A stretch of DNA of 64,000 nt, taken from the NCBI GenBank assembly GCA_934167755.1, contig CAKPLT010000001.1:124001-188000 (forward strand), given 5' to 3'. The translations under genes and the position numbers were made by a program. Positions 33,613 to 41,932 of this stretch are shown in pieces. Under the pieces are notes generated by a model. It was not told where the DNA came from. It did no database searches and saw only the letters and a program-made list of their open reading frames with translations. How positions within the stretch are numbered: position 1 is the stretch's first letter; the number at the start of each line of letters is the position of its first letter. The DNA comes from an uncultured Clostridia bacterium (lineage in GTDB: Bacteria; Bacillota; Clostridia; TANB77; CAG-508).

Positions 33613-36108
33613 ATGAATTTATTTGAATTATGCAAAAAAAATATACATATGAATAAAATAAAAAAATTCAATGGAGATTTATATGAGATGGCTATTGTCA
33701 GATATGTTATGAAAGAAATTTCTGAGTTTTTTTATCGAGATTATACATTTTTTTTAGATAAGGAAAATGTAAAAGCCAGAAATGATATTTATAATAAACA
33801 AATTGATTTAAATAACATACAAGACTTTAACATTGTCTGCAAAAGTTATTGCAATATCATTAAAGAAGTATTAAAGAAGAATTATGAAATTGAATCTGAG
33901 TTAATATCACCTTTTGATGATAAATTTAGACATGTTGACTTAATAATTAAAACCAAAAAAGGTAATAGATATATTGTTGATCCACTAACTGATTTAATTG
34001 AAATGCAAGTGGGATTGAGAACAAACAATTTTGCTTCAAAAAAATATTATGATAGTTTGTATACAGGAGCAATGGAAGATATTAGTTTTTTGGAAGAAAA
34101 AGAGTTAGAAGAAATTGATGATAATATTGGTTATAAAAAGGACGGAGTATATTTAGATGATTTTTTGAAATTACTAAAAAGAAAATTAAATAATATTGAA
34201 GAAATATTGCAAGAAGATGAATCAGTTGCAATTAATCTATTAGGAGAAAAATATGATGGAAAACAATTTTCTGGTAACGAAAAAACTGATTTAAAATTAA
34301 AGTTTATTAGTAAATATTTAAATAATAGAAAAAATTTAAATGGTATTGTAGATCTTTTAATATTTTCTAATATAGTGATAAAAAATATATTTACAGAAGA
34401 GGAACAAGAAAAAATAAACCCATATAGTTTCTTTGCTGATCAAGAAGATTTGAAAGATAATAAACTAAATAATATACTTATAAATAATGGAAACAGAAAA
34501 AGGGGGATAGTTATCAATTTTAATGGAAAAAATTATATATTTTCGTTAGATTCAGAAGTATTAGAATTAAATGATGTGGAATGGAAAAAAGTTGTTGAAG
34601 AAAATAATATTTTTATCAAACCGAACTATCCAGTTAAGCTATTAAAATACTTAAAAAATAATGGTGCTGATAGAAATATAGTACATAATAATGAGTTTTT
34701 AAGAATATTTAATAAATTCGAAAATTATTTGCTTAATAAAGGTAAAACTTTAGAAGATATCAAAGATAATAATGTATATATTCAAAAAGATATGATATTT
34801 ATAAATTGGGAAGATAATAGTATATCATTTAAAATAGAAGATGGAAATTTAGTAATTAAAGATTATGTAAAAAATCTAAAGCATACAGTTTTCTATCAAG
34901 ATGAAGGAAGAGATATTTCATATAAGACGGAATCAATATTAAAAGAAGATGAAAAACTTCATCTGTATGAATTTGATTCTAATGGATTATTTGATTTAGA
35001 TGACATAAGTGAAATAGAAGATCTTGTAGAGCCATTAAGTGATGGAAAATTTTTATCAAGAAATGCTACATATTATGAAGCAAAAACATACTCTGAACTT
35101 GCTGATGAAAGAAAAAGACTAACAAAAATTCTAACAGATGACGATTCAAAGAAAAATTTTGTCATACTTGAATATCTATCAAATGCATCTGCAAAAATTT
35201 ATTTTGAAGAATTAAAGAAGAAAATAGACAATCAAGAAAATAATGTATATGAAGCCCAAAAATGTTTTGAAGAGGACTGCGCCAATATTGTTAGAGTTTT
35301 TGAAAATAAACCATTACAAAAACCAATTTATGATTTACCTTATGGTGCTAGTAAAATTTTAGAACGTTACATTGAAATGGATAATAAGCAGATTTTATAT
35401 ATGTTTTGTTCAAACTTAAAATTTAATAAACCTAAACATATATTAACTCCTGGTTTAGGCTCAATTTTTGTTGGACCAATGTTAAAAAGTATGTACGGAT
35501 TTGATTATACTAACATATTATTTAGCTTATATTCGAAAGATGAAAAATTGAGAGATATTTCTGCTCGAAAAAATTTTGAGGATATATTAAGTAATGATTT
35601 ATGGAAAACTACTGAAAATCAACTTGTACTAATTGATGATAATGTAGGATCTTGTAATACAATGAATACTATAAGAAAACAATTAGAAGAAAGAAATAGG
35701 TCATGCAGATTTGGTGCTATTAAATATAATTGGAATTTTTATAATCAAGTAAAACATGGAGAATTAGAACATCCAACTTTTGATGTGAAAGAGGTTGATT
35801 TTTTAACTATCTTTGATGATCCTGGATATTGGATTATGAGAGATTCAATTAATGCATTAAAAGAAAAAAATGGAGATGCATATGTAGAAATTATGAAACA
35901 AGAGGGACTTCGTCAAGATAAAAATCCAGATATTGAAATTTTAATGCAACTTGCAGAAAGATATTCACAAAATGCAGATATTAATTTATATGATATGGAA
36001 AGCACAAAAATAAAGAAAAGTTCAGCTTTTTTATGTATGAATTTAAAAAAGCAAATAAAAGAGATGATAAGAGATTTTAAAGCTCAGGATAGGAGTAGAG
36101 ATGAGTAG
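33613..36108 (+). CDS. Transglutaminase-like / phosphoribosyltransferase fusion protein
   Basis: 831 residues, not a family I know by name. In the N-terminal part, IVCKSYCNIIKEVL (Cys76), FRHVDLIIK (His107) and YIVDPLTDL (Asp123) have the order and spacing of a transglutaminase-like Cys-His-Asp triad. The middle (about 150-600) is acidic and without motifs. The C-terminal part has ILTPGLGSIFVGPML and QLVLIDDNVGSCNTMNTI (about 670-690), the pattern of a type I phosphoribosyltransferase PRPP loop. It overlaps the NADAR-like gene by eight bases, so the two are translationally coupled. Suggests protein modification or processing coupled to nucleotide/ribose chemistry. Confidence 0.65.
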   Translation: MNLFELCKKNIHMNKIKKFNGDLYEMAIVRYVMKEISEFFYRDYTFFLDKENVKARNDIYNKQIDLNNIQDFNIVCKSYCNIIKEVLKKNYEIESELISPFDDKFRHVDLIIKTKKGNRYIVDPLTDLIEMQVGLRTNNFASKKYYDSLYTGAMEDISFLEEKELEEIDDNIGYKKDGVYLDDFLKLLKRKLNNIEEILQEDESVAINLLGEKYDGKQFSGNEKTDLKLKFISKYLNNRKNLNGIVDLLIFSNIVIKNIFTEEEQEKINPYSFFADQEDLKDNKLNNILINNGNRKRGIVINFNGKNYIFSLDSEVLELNDVEWKKVVEENNIFIKPNYPVKLLKYLKNNGADRNIVHNNEFLRIFNKFENYLLNKGKTLEDIKDNNVYIQKDMIFINWEDNSISFKIEDGNLVIKDYVKNLKHTVFYQDEGRDISYKTESILKEDEKLHLYEFDSNGLFDLDDISEIEDLVEPLSDGKFLSRNATYYEAKTYSELADERKRLTKILTDDDSKKNFVILEYLSNASAKIYFEELKKKIDNQENNVYEAQKCFEEDCANIVRVFENKPLQKPIYDLPYGASKILERYIEMDNKQILYMFCSNLKFNKPKHILTPGLGSIFVGPMLKSMYGFDYTNILFSLYSKDEKLRDISARKNFEDILSNDLWKTTENQLVLIDDNVGSCNTMNTIRKQLEERNRSCRFGAIKYNWNFYNQVKHGELEHPTFDVKEVDFLTIFDDPGYWIMRDSINALKEKNGDAYVEIMKQEGLRQDKNPDIEILMQLAERYSQNADINLYDMESTKIKKSSAFLCMNLKKQIKEMIRDFKAQDRSRDE

Positions 36109-36730
36109 AGTAAAGAAAGAATTAAAAGAATTTTTAGACTATAAAAAGAATTATAAATTTGTTTTAAAAGAATTAACGGAAAAAGATAATTGTATTTACT
36201 GTGAAGATGAATTGCTTCAAGATAATGATGGAAATAAAATTAGTGAAACTGAAAAATGGGTTGATGTTGGATATAGGAATAGAGGAGATTTTCCACAAAT
36301 GCTTTCAAATTTATTTCCATATAATTTCAAATTTAGGGGAAAAAAATTAAATAGCATTGAAAATTTTTTTCAAGGAATAAAATTTAAAGACAAAAAAGTA
36401 CAAAATTATGTATTTGCATATTATGGAACACAAGCTGTTCATATAAAAGCAGCAAGCAGTTATAACTGGAAAGAAACGGGGGAGATTTATTGGCAAGGTA
36501 AGCCGATAAAGAGAGAAAGTAAAGAATATGAACTATTAATAGACGAATTATATATTTCAGCTATACAAAATCCACTTTATAGAAATATATTATTGAATTG
36601 TAATAAAACAATTATACATTCTATTGGAGAAAATAATAAAAAAGAAACTACATTTACTAGATATGAATTTGAATTTGAATTAAATTGTTTAAAAGATTTT
36701 ATACAGAAAAAATATAAGAAAGAGGCTTAA
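36101..36730 (+). CDS. NADAR-like (YbiA-type) protein
   Basis: 209 residues. LSNLFPYNFKFRGKKLNSIENFFQGIKF, YWQGKPIKRESKEYELLI, NPLYRNILL and IIHSIGENNKKETTFTRYEFEFEL follow the NADAR/YbiA pattern, including the conserved SxE near the Q-x-x-KF motif. Family members act as N-glycosidases on riboflavin-pathway intermediates or ADP-ribose conjugates (known for YbiA/NADAR). An N-terminal segment (about 25-55) with CIYCEDELL adds a possible metal-binding pair. The start overlaps the end of the PRTase fusion; the next gene begins four bases after its stop. Confidence 0.75.
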   Translation: MSRVKKELKEFLDYKKNYKFVLKELTEKDNCIYCEDELLQDNDGNKISETEKWVDVGYRNRGDFPQMLSNLFPYNFKFRGKKLNSIENFFQGIKFKDKKVQNYVFAYYGTQAVHIKAASSYNWKETGEIYWQGKPIKRESKEYELLIDELYISAIQNPLYRNILLNCNKTIIHSIGENNKKETTFTRYEFEFELNCLKDFIQKKYKKEA

Positions 36731-36734
36731 TAAT

Positions 36735-37214
36735 ATGAATAAAATTGTTAATTGGTTGGGACAGGATATGAAATTTGAAGGCAGTCTAAGTTCAGCTATA
36801 GCAAAACATGAAATAACAAATTTTCCAGGTAGTTATATTTATGATGATGGTTTATTTAATATTGCAACAGATCCAGAAATTCCTATAAAAGGATATATGA
36901 TATTAGCTATAAATAAGGAAACCCTGACAATAGTAGATCTAACAGAAGAAGAAAGAGAAAAATTAATAGATTTAGCAAATAGGTTATTAAAGGCAATGCA
37001 TAAGACGGGGTTTGAAAAAATAATGATATATCAAGATGAAGCAAGTTCAGGAAACCTACATATTAATTTTATACCAAGACATGAGTGGACTTATCAGTTT
37101 CACGCAAATTTTGGCGAAATGGGAATTTATGCAAAAAAAAATTTAAATATAAATGATGAGTATAAGAAAGAATTATTGGATTGCATTGAAAAAATTAAGA
37201 AGAATTTTAAATAA
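36735..37214 (+). CDS. HIT-like protein
   Basis: 159 residues. The layout DGLFNIATDPEIPIKGYMILAINK, a helix with DLTEEEREKLIDL, and SGNLHINFIPRHEWTYQF resembles the HIT superfamily of nucleotide hydrolases/transferases; the H-x-H-x-H motif is reduced to LHINFIPRH. It is a paralogue of the C-terminal part of the protein at 32805, which has lost even these His residues. Last gene of the operon; a clear terminator follows. Confidence 0.6.
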   Translation: MNKIVNWLGQDMKFEGSLSSAIAKHEITNFPGSYIYDDGLFNIATDPEIPIKGYMILAINKETLTIVDLTEEEREKLIDLANRLLKAMHKTGFEKIMIYQDEASSGNLHINFIPRHEWTYQFHANFGEMGIYAKKNLNINDEYKKELLDCIEKIKKNFK

Positions 37215-37244
37215 AAGGATTCCAAAAAAGGAATCCTTTATTTT
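37213..37244 (+). terminator. Terminator between the cargo operon and the radical SAM gene
   Basis: AAAAGGATTCC / GGAATCCTTT with A6 loop and TTTT. Usable in both directions. Confidence 0.8.
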
Positions 37245-37259
37245 GTACGTATTGGCTAA

Positions 37260-38522
37260 CTAGTAATGAGTGATAAATTTCACATCCTCCAAATTTTCAT
37301 GGAGTTTCAATACGCGCCACAGACTTTCCATAAAATTATTATCTTTAAAAGAACAACATTCTGTACAGTTTTTAGGACAATTTTCCATAATAAATTTTGC
37401 ACTTTCTCCATGCATTAAATTTTCGAGTTCATTTTCTTTTCCTTCCATTATACCATAGTGATAATTGAGATCTGTAATTCTATCCCAAAGTACACAACAC
37501 ATAAGATTAGTTCCATATAATGGAGGAGAAATAAGTGAACTCCAGCATCTTGTAGGTTTTTCTCTTTCTACCATTGTTCTATTGTTGTAAATTGTATTCA
37601 AGTCATTAGGAATCTGATAATCCTTAAGACCATAATAATATGAAGTTTCTTTTAAAGTTACAAGTTCTTCAATTATTTCCTTAGAAACAGTTTCATTTTT
37701 AACACTTTCAAAATCCGGAATAAGAACTTTTACTCCTTGAAATACATCTACACCAATATTTGCAATAGTATGAATAAAGTCATCATAGTGTCCAGCATTT
37801 AACGGTCTAATACAAGTTCTAGTGCCAATTAATAGTGAATTTTCTCTTCCAGCCTTTACTCGAGCATTACATAATTTATCCAACAAATGAATTGCATCAT
37901 TATATGAAAAATTCATATTTATAGATTTCTGGTTGGAATAAATTCTATAAGATTCTGGCGAAATTCCTGGAAAACTAATTCTAATAAAAGCAACATTGTT
38001 AACCAAACAATCTAATAATTCATCTGATATTTGGCTTCCAGTACTTACATAAACTACTCCCATATTGCATTTCTGATTAGCATATTCTAACATTTTAATT
38101 CTATCTTTGTATAAGTCAGGATTTCCTTCTCCACAAACTTCAAATCTGACTGTATTAAATCCACGTCTATTTGAGTAAGCAGAAATTTCATCCAAGATTT
38201 TTTTATACATATCAATAGGAATAATAGGATACTTGATGTGCTGATCTGTAACTGCCCACTTTCTACTTGGACAAGCTAAACAGTCCATACAATCAAAATC
38301 ACAATAAGGAAAATCTTTAGCACTTACTGAAAGAATTGGCATTTGGTCTATTCCATATTGAACTGCATATTTAATTGCCTCACAGTAATCTTTTTCTGTT
38401 AAGGGATAAAGATGCTGTGGAGACCGTGAACGAGAAAACCATATTGTTTTACCAGTTTTCATGTCTACTGCTGAAAATTGTTTTGCGGTTATAATACTAT
38501 CCTTGTAAGACATTTTTTTCAT
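37260..38522 (-). CDS. Radical SAM protein with C-terminal Cys-rich (SPASM/twitch-like) region
   Basis: 420 residues. YCDFDCMDCLAC has the CX3CX2C cluster (Cys74, 78, 81) that binds the 4Fe-4S for S-adenosylmethionine cleavage. VCGEGNPD is the GGE-like motif. Further cysteines LMCCVLW and CPKNCTECCSF near the C-terminus suggest an auxiliary cluster. AGGAGGAGG precedes the ATG. It opposes the cargo operon and has its own promoter diverging from the integrase promoter. The substrate is unknown; related enzymes modify peptides or small molecules. Confidence 0.82.
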   Translation of the reverse strand: MKKMSYKDSIITAKQFSAVDMKTGKTIWFSRSRSPQHLYPLTEKDYCEAIKYAVQYGIDQMPILSVSAKDFPYCDFDCMDCLACPSRKWAVTDQHIKYPIIPIDMYKKILDEISAYSNRRGFNTVRFEVCGEGNPDLYKDRIKMLEYANQKCNMGVVYVSTGSQISDELLDCLVNNVAFIRISFPGISPESYRIYSNQKSINMNFSYNDAIHLLDKLCNARVKAGRENSLLIGTRTCIRPLNAGHYDDFIHTIANIGVDVFQGVKVLIPDFESVKNETVSKEIIEELVTLKETSYYYGLKDYQIPNDLNTIYNNRTMVEREKPTRCWSSLISPPLYGTNLMCCVLWDRITDLNYHYGIMEGKENELENLMHGESAKFIMENCPKNCTECCSFKDNNFMESLWRVLKLHENLEDVKFITHY

Positions 38523-38584
38523 GTTATACCTCCTCCTGTTATAATCTTATGGAAAATAGTGGTAAATTAATATTAATATTTTTT

Positions 38585-38613
38585 ATGTTAACACTTTTAA
38601 GGGCTTTTGTCAA
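38585..38613 (-). promoter_or_regulatory. Promoter of the radical SAM gene
   Basis: Minus strand: TTGACA (38613-38608), 17 bp, TAACAT (38590-38585). Confidence 0.65.
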
Positions 38614-38661
38614 GTAAATTAATAGACTTTTAGGAGTAATTTATAAAAAATAAAAAATGCA

Positions 38662-38690
38662 TTGACAAAATGTTGAAATATGCATATAAA
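38662..38690 (+). promoter_or_regulatory. Promoter of the integrase operon
   Basis: TTGACA, 17 bp, TATAAA, pointing to the 47-codon gene and the recombinase. Divergent from the radical SAM promoter. Confidence 0.7.
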
Positions 38691-38736
38691 AGTGTTATCA
38701 AAAAGGAAAGTGCTAGACTCTTTTTTGATTGGTTAT

Positions 38737-38770
38737 AACAGATAAAGAATAATCTATATCTGTTTTTTTT
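38737..38770 (+). terminator. Leader terminator (attenuator) of the integrase operon
   Basis: AACAGATA / TATCTGTT hairpin followed by six further T, between the promoter at 38662 and the first gene at 38824. It should keep integrase transcription low unless bypassed. Confidence 0.65.
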
Positions 38771-38823
38771 GAAGTAATAAATTATATGTAGAGACATATA
38801 CATTTAAAAAGAAAGAGGTGGAA

Positions 38824-38967
38824 ATGAATGTAACGCGAACTTTTTTACACGAAGGAAAAACATTACAAGAAATGATGGAAATACTATTACCAATATACAT
38901 ACAAGAAAAGACTTGCAATATAAATGAAGAAGAGTTAGAATTCACACAACAAAAAATTCTAAAATAA
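38824..38967 (+). CDS. 47-residue protein upstream of the recombinase
   Basis: ATG behind GAAAGAGGTGG; the product begins MNVTRTFLHEGKTLQEMMEI and is mostly acidic and helical. No family recognised. Short genes of this kind often precede integrases in Clostridia elements and may be regulators or excision factors; that role is inferred from position only. The recombinase frame begins 38 bp after its stop. Confidence 0.6.
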   Translation: MNVTRTFLHEGKTLQEMMEILLPIYIQEKTCNINEEELEFTQQKILK

Positions 38968-39004
38968 CTTGTCATCTAAAACAAGAAGGAAGGGATGGAA
39001 ACAA

Positions 39005-40578
39005 ATGAATTTAGATACAAGTATATTAGACAGTAAAACATATAAAGTACGGACTGTATTTAAGACTTTCAAGAGATGATGAAGGGAGTCGGAACTTCAG
39101 AAAGTATTATAAATCAAAAAGAATTTCTAACAAAATATGTAGCCCAACAACCTAATTGGTTATTAATAGACTGTTACATAGACGACGGATTCACAGGAAC
39201 AAACTTTAACAGACCATCATTTATAAGATTAAAAGAAGATATTGAACAAGGAAAAATAGATATGGTAATAACCAAAGATTTGTCTCGTTTAGGAAGGGAT
39301 TACATAGATACTGGTTATTATTTAGAAAAATATTTTCCTGCTAAAAATGTAAGATATATTGCAGTAAATGATGGAATAGATACATTTTCTAAAAATAGTA
39401 ATAATGATATTGGACCTTTTATGTCTGTTGTAAATGATATGTATGCAAAAGATATTTCTAAAAAGGTAAGAACAGTAAAAAGAACAAAAGCAGAAAAAGG
39501 TGAGTTTATAGGTGCATTTGCACCATATGGATATAAAAAGCATCCAAATGATATTACTAAATTAGTAATAGATGATGAAGCAGCAGAAATAGTAAAATAT
39601 ATATTTAATGAATATGTAAATGGAAAGGGATTAGCATATATAGCACATAGATTAAATGAAAGGAAAATACCTTGTCCATCTGTGTATAAACAACAAAGTT
39701 GTAACTATTACTGTAAAACGATATCAGGTTTATGGGGGCACAATACCATTAAAAAGATTCTTACAAATAAAGTTTATACTGGAGACCTAATTCAACATCA
39801 AGGTGAAATGGTAAGTTATAAAGTAAAAAAATATAGATTATTGCCAAAATCAGAACATTTAGTTAAAGAAAAAGCACATGAACCAATTATAGATAATCAA
39901 ATTTATGAATTGGCACAAGACATATTAAAAAGAAAAGCACATAACATACATAGAAAAGAAAATTCAAAGCATTTATTGGCAGGGCTTTTATATTGTCCAA
40001 GATGTCATAATAAATATACATATCAGATTCAAAGTGGACTAAAGAATGATATGGTAGCAATTTGTAGTATGTATAATCGTTACGGAAAAGACTATTGCAC
40101 AAGAATAGCAGTAAGAGAAAGCGTTTTAAATGAATTTGTAGTGCAAGATTTAAGAAAAATCCTGCAAGAAAAAATTGATAAAGAAAAGCTAATAAATTCA
40201 ATAGATAAAACTAAAATTAATAATGATAAAAAAATATTACAAAAGAAAGTTGCAGATAATAACAGAAGAATAGAAGAAATAGCAAAAATAATAAAAACAG
40301 CTTATGAAGATAGAGTAAATGGATTACTAGATACGGAAGAATTTGTTTCTTTTACGGAAAGCTACAAAAAAGAAAAACAAGAATTAATAGAAAAAACAGA
40401 AAAGCTAAATATTAAATTGAGTGATTTTGAAAATAATAAAGAAAATGAATTAATGAAATATATAAAAGAAATAGTTAGTTTCAAAGATATTAATAGAAAT
40501 ATAATACTTAATTTAATAGATAGTATAGAAATTATAAATAAAGAAAATATAAAAATAAATTATAAATTTACAGTATAG
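39005..40578 (+). pseudogene. Large serine recombinase/integrase, N-terminus frameshifted twice
   Basis: The intended start is the ATG at 39005 (AAGGAAGGG upstream): MNLDTSILDSKTYKV. An extra C at 39050 and another at 39090 break the frame; without them it reads GLYLRLSRDDEGSGTSESIINQKEFL and gives 523 residues. The catalytic Ser is in YLRLSRDD (about 22). SRLGRDYIDTG, the recombinase domain (FAPYGYKKHPND), a zinc ribbon (YCPRCHNKY..AICSMYNRYGKDYC) and a C-terminal coiled coil follow. From an internal start at 39076 the catalytic Ser is missing. It should act on the TG-core att sites flanking the element. Confidence 0.9.
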
Positions 40579-40617
40579 AGTTAAGTAGATAAAATCTGCT
40601 TTTAATTTTCAGTACAA

Positions 40618-40640
40618 TCTATCATAAAAGTAATTGTTAC
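40618..40640 (-). repeat. Right terminal arm of the element (attR inner half)
   Basis: Perfect inverted copy of 31329-31351, ending GTAATTGTTAC. The TG at 40641-40642 follows and chromosomal deacetylase sequence resumes at once. Confidence 0.95.
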
Positions 40641-40642
40641 TG

Positions 40643-41213
40643 GAATGCAGATGACATAGACAGTATACTAGACACCTTGAAAAATAATGATGTACATATA
40701 ACTTTTTTTATAGTAGGAGACTGGGCTGATAAATATCCAGAAGCAGTAAAAAAGATATATGAAGCAGGCCATGAAATAGGGAGTCATAGTAATACGCATC
40801 CACATGTAAATAATTTATCATCAGAAAAGAATTTAGAGGAGATACAGTTAAGTGTAAACAAACTAGAAAAAATAACAGGAAATAAAACTATATTATATAG
40901 AGCACCATATGGAGAATATAATGATACAGTAATAAAAACGGCACAAAAGAATGGGTATTTTACTATACAATGGAATTTAGATACATTAGATTATAAAGGA
41001 TTAACTGGTGAGGAAATGTGGAATAGGCTAAAGAATAAACTAAATAAAGGTTCAATAATTTTGAGTCATAATGGAACAAAACATACTGCTGATAGTTTAG
41101 ATATGCTTATAAAGAATATAAAAGCAGAAGGGTTTCAAATTACTACTGTTTCAGATTTAATATATCAAGATAATTATACTATTAATAATAATGGTACACA
41201 GATTAAGAATTAG
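40643..41213 (+). CDS. pdaB: PdaB-like polysaccharide deacetylase, 3' part
   Basis: Continues the gene begun at 31138; with TG and the G at 40643 the Trp codon is rebuilt and reads NADDIDSILDTLKNNDVHITFF. HSNTH gives the metal-binding His pair, RAPYGEYN the third NodB motif and ILSHNGTKHTADSL the fifth. Without excision this part has only a weak internal start (TTG at 40677). The upstream TG/attR boundary is described with the mobile element. The following small gene starts 58 bp downstream. Confidence 0.85.
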
Positions 41214-41271
41214 TAGTTATAAAAGTATAAAAAAAGAAGTTTAGGAAATAATGACAACAAAGGAGAAAGTT

Positions 41272-41763
41272 ATGCCATTAATTGGAATAATTGCGAAAAA
41301 GAGAGAGATTCAGAGTATAAAAAAATGCATAAAGGAAAGTAGCATCGAGATTATAGGAATTACGAAAGATGCTTTAAAAAATGTTAAGAATATAGTGTTT
41401 GAAGAAATAATAATTTTAGAAGATATAAAATTAGAAGAAGAAGAATACAAATATATGAATGAGATAATTTCAAAGACAAAATATTTAATATTAAATGTTG
41501 ATATTAAAATTGAGTTTTTGAAACAAATGAGTATTGACAAGCCAATAAAAGTAATAACATTTGGTTTTAATACAAAATCGACAATAACAATATCAAGTGT
41601 AAAAGAAGAAAAAATAATAGTATGTTTACAAAGAGACATAAAAATGCTAAATGGAAAAATAATAGAAAGTCAAGAAAAGGAAATTAAGTTAAACAAAGAA
41701 AATGATAAAAAAATATACAATAAATTAGTAATTTTTATAGTAAATGAATTGCATAATTTATAA
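41272..41763 (+). CDS. Hypothetical protein
   Basis: 163 residues from the ATG at 41272 behind AAAGGAGAAAG. The segment KVITFGFNTKSTITISSVKEEKIIVCLQRDI resembles the 'GFN...' stretch of Mur-ligase C-terminal domains, but the protein is far too short for a ligase and has no ATP site. I do not recognise a family. It sits between the deacetylase and ssb, in the same direction. Confidence 0.6.
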   Translation: MPLIGIIAKKREIQSIKKCIKESSIEIIGITKDALKNVKNIVFEEIIILEDIKLEEEEYKYMNEIISKTKYLILNVDIKIEFLKQMSIDKPIKVITFGFNTKSTITISSVKEEKIIVCLQRDIKMLNGKIIESQEKEIKLNKENDKKIYNKLVIFIVNELHNL

Positions 41764-41821
41764 AAATAGCTCAAAAATGCTAATATATAAATAAAAAAAT
41801 AGAAAAAATTAACTTTTTATG

Positions 41822-41850
41822 TAGACAAATCCAAAAAAATGTAGTATAAT
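41822..41850 (+). promoter_or_regulatory. ssb promoter
   Basis: TAGACA, 17 bp, TATAAT, about 80 bp before the start. Confidence 0.65.
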
Positions 41851-41932
41851 AAGAAATGTAGAAAATTTAAAAAAAGAGAAGCAAGAAGAGAAATTTACAA
41901 TTGATAAAGAAAAAAATAAGGAGGAAATAAAA

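Larger units (their letters stand above)
31327..40642 (+). mobile_element. 9.3-kb serine-integrase element inserted in the pdaB-like gene
   Basis: Bounded by TG at 31327-31328 and TG at 40641-40642, each with an inner 23-bp arm that is a perfect inverted copy of the other. Joining the ends gives a 48-bp attP: 23-bp arm, TG, 23-bp inverted arm. The last gene is a large serine recombinase. Removing 9,314 bp rejoins the deacetylase in frame. Cargo: hydrolase, WG/HIT-like protein, transglutaminase-like/PRTase fusion, NADAR-like protein, HIT-like protein, radical SAM protein and a 47-codon gene. No conjugation or phage structural genes, so movement probably depends on the integrase and passive transfer. 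Host-gene restoration resembles the sigK/skin arrangement. Confidence 0.9.
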
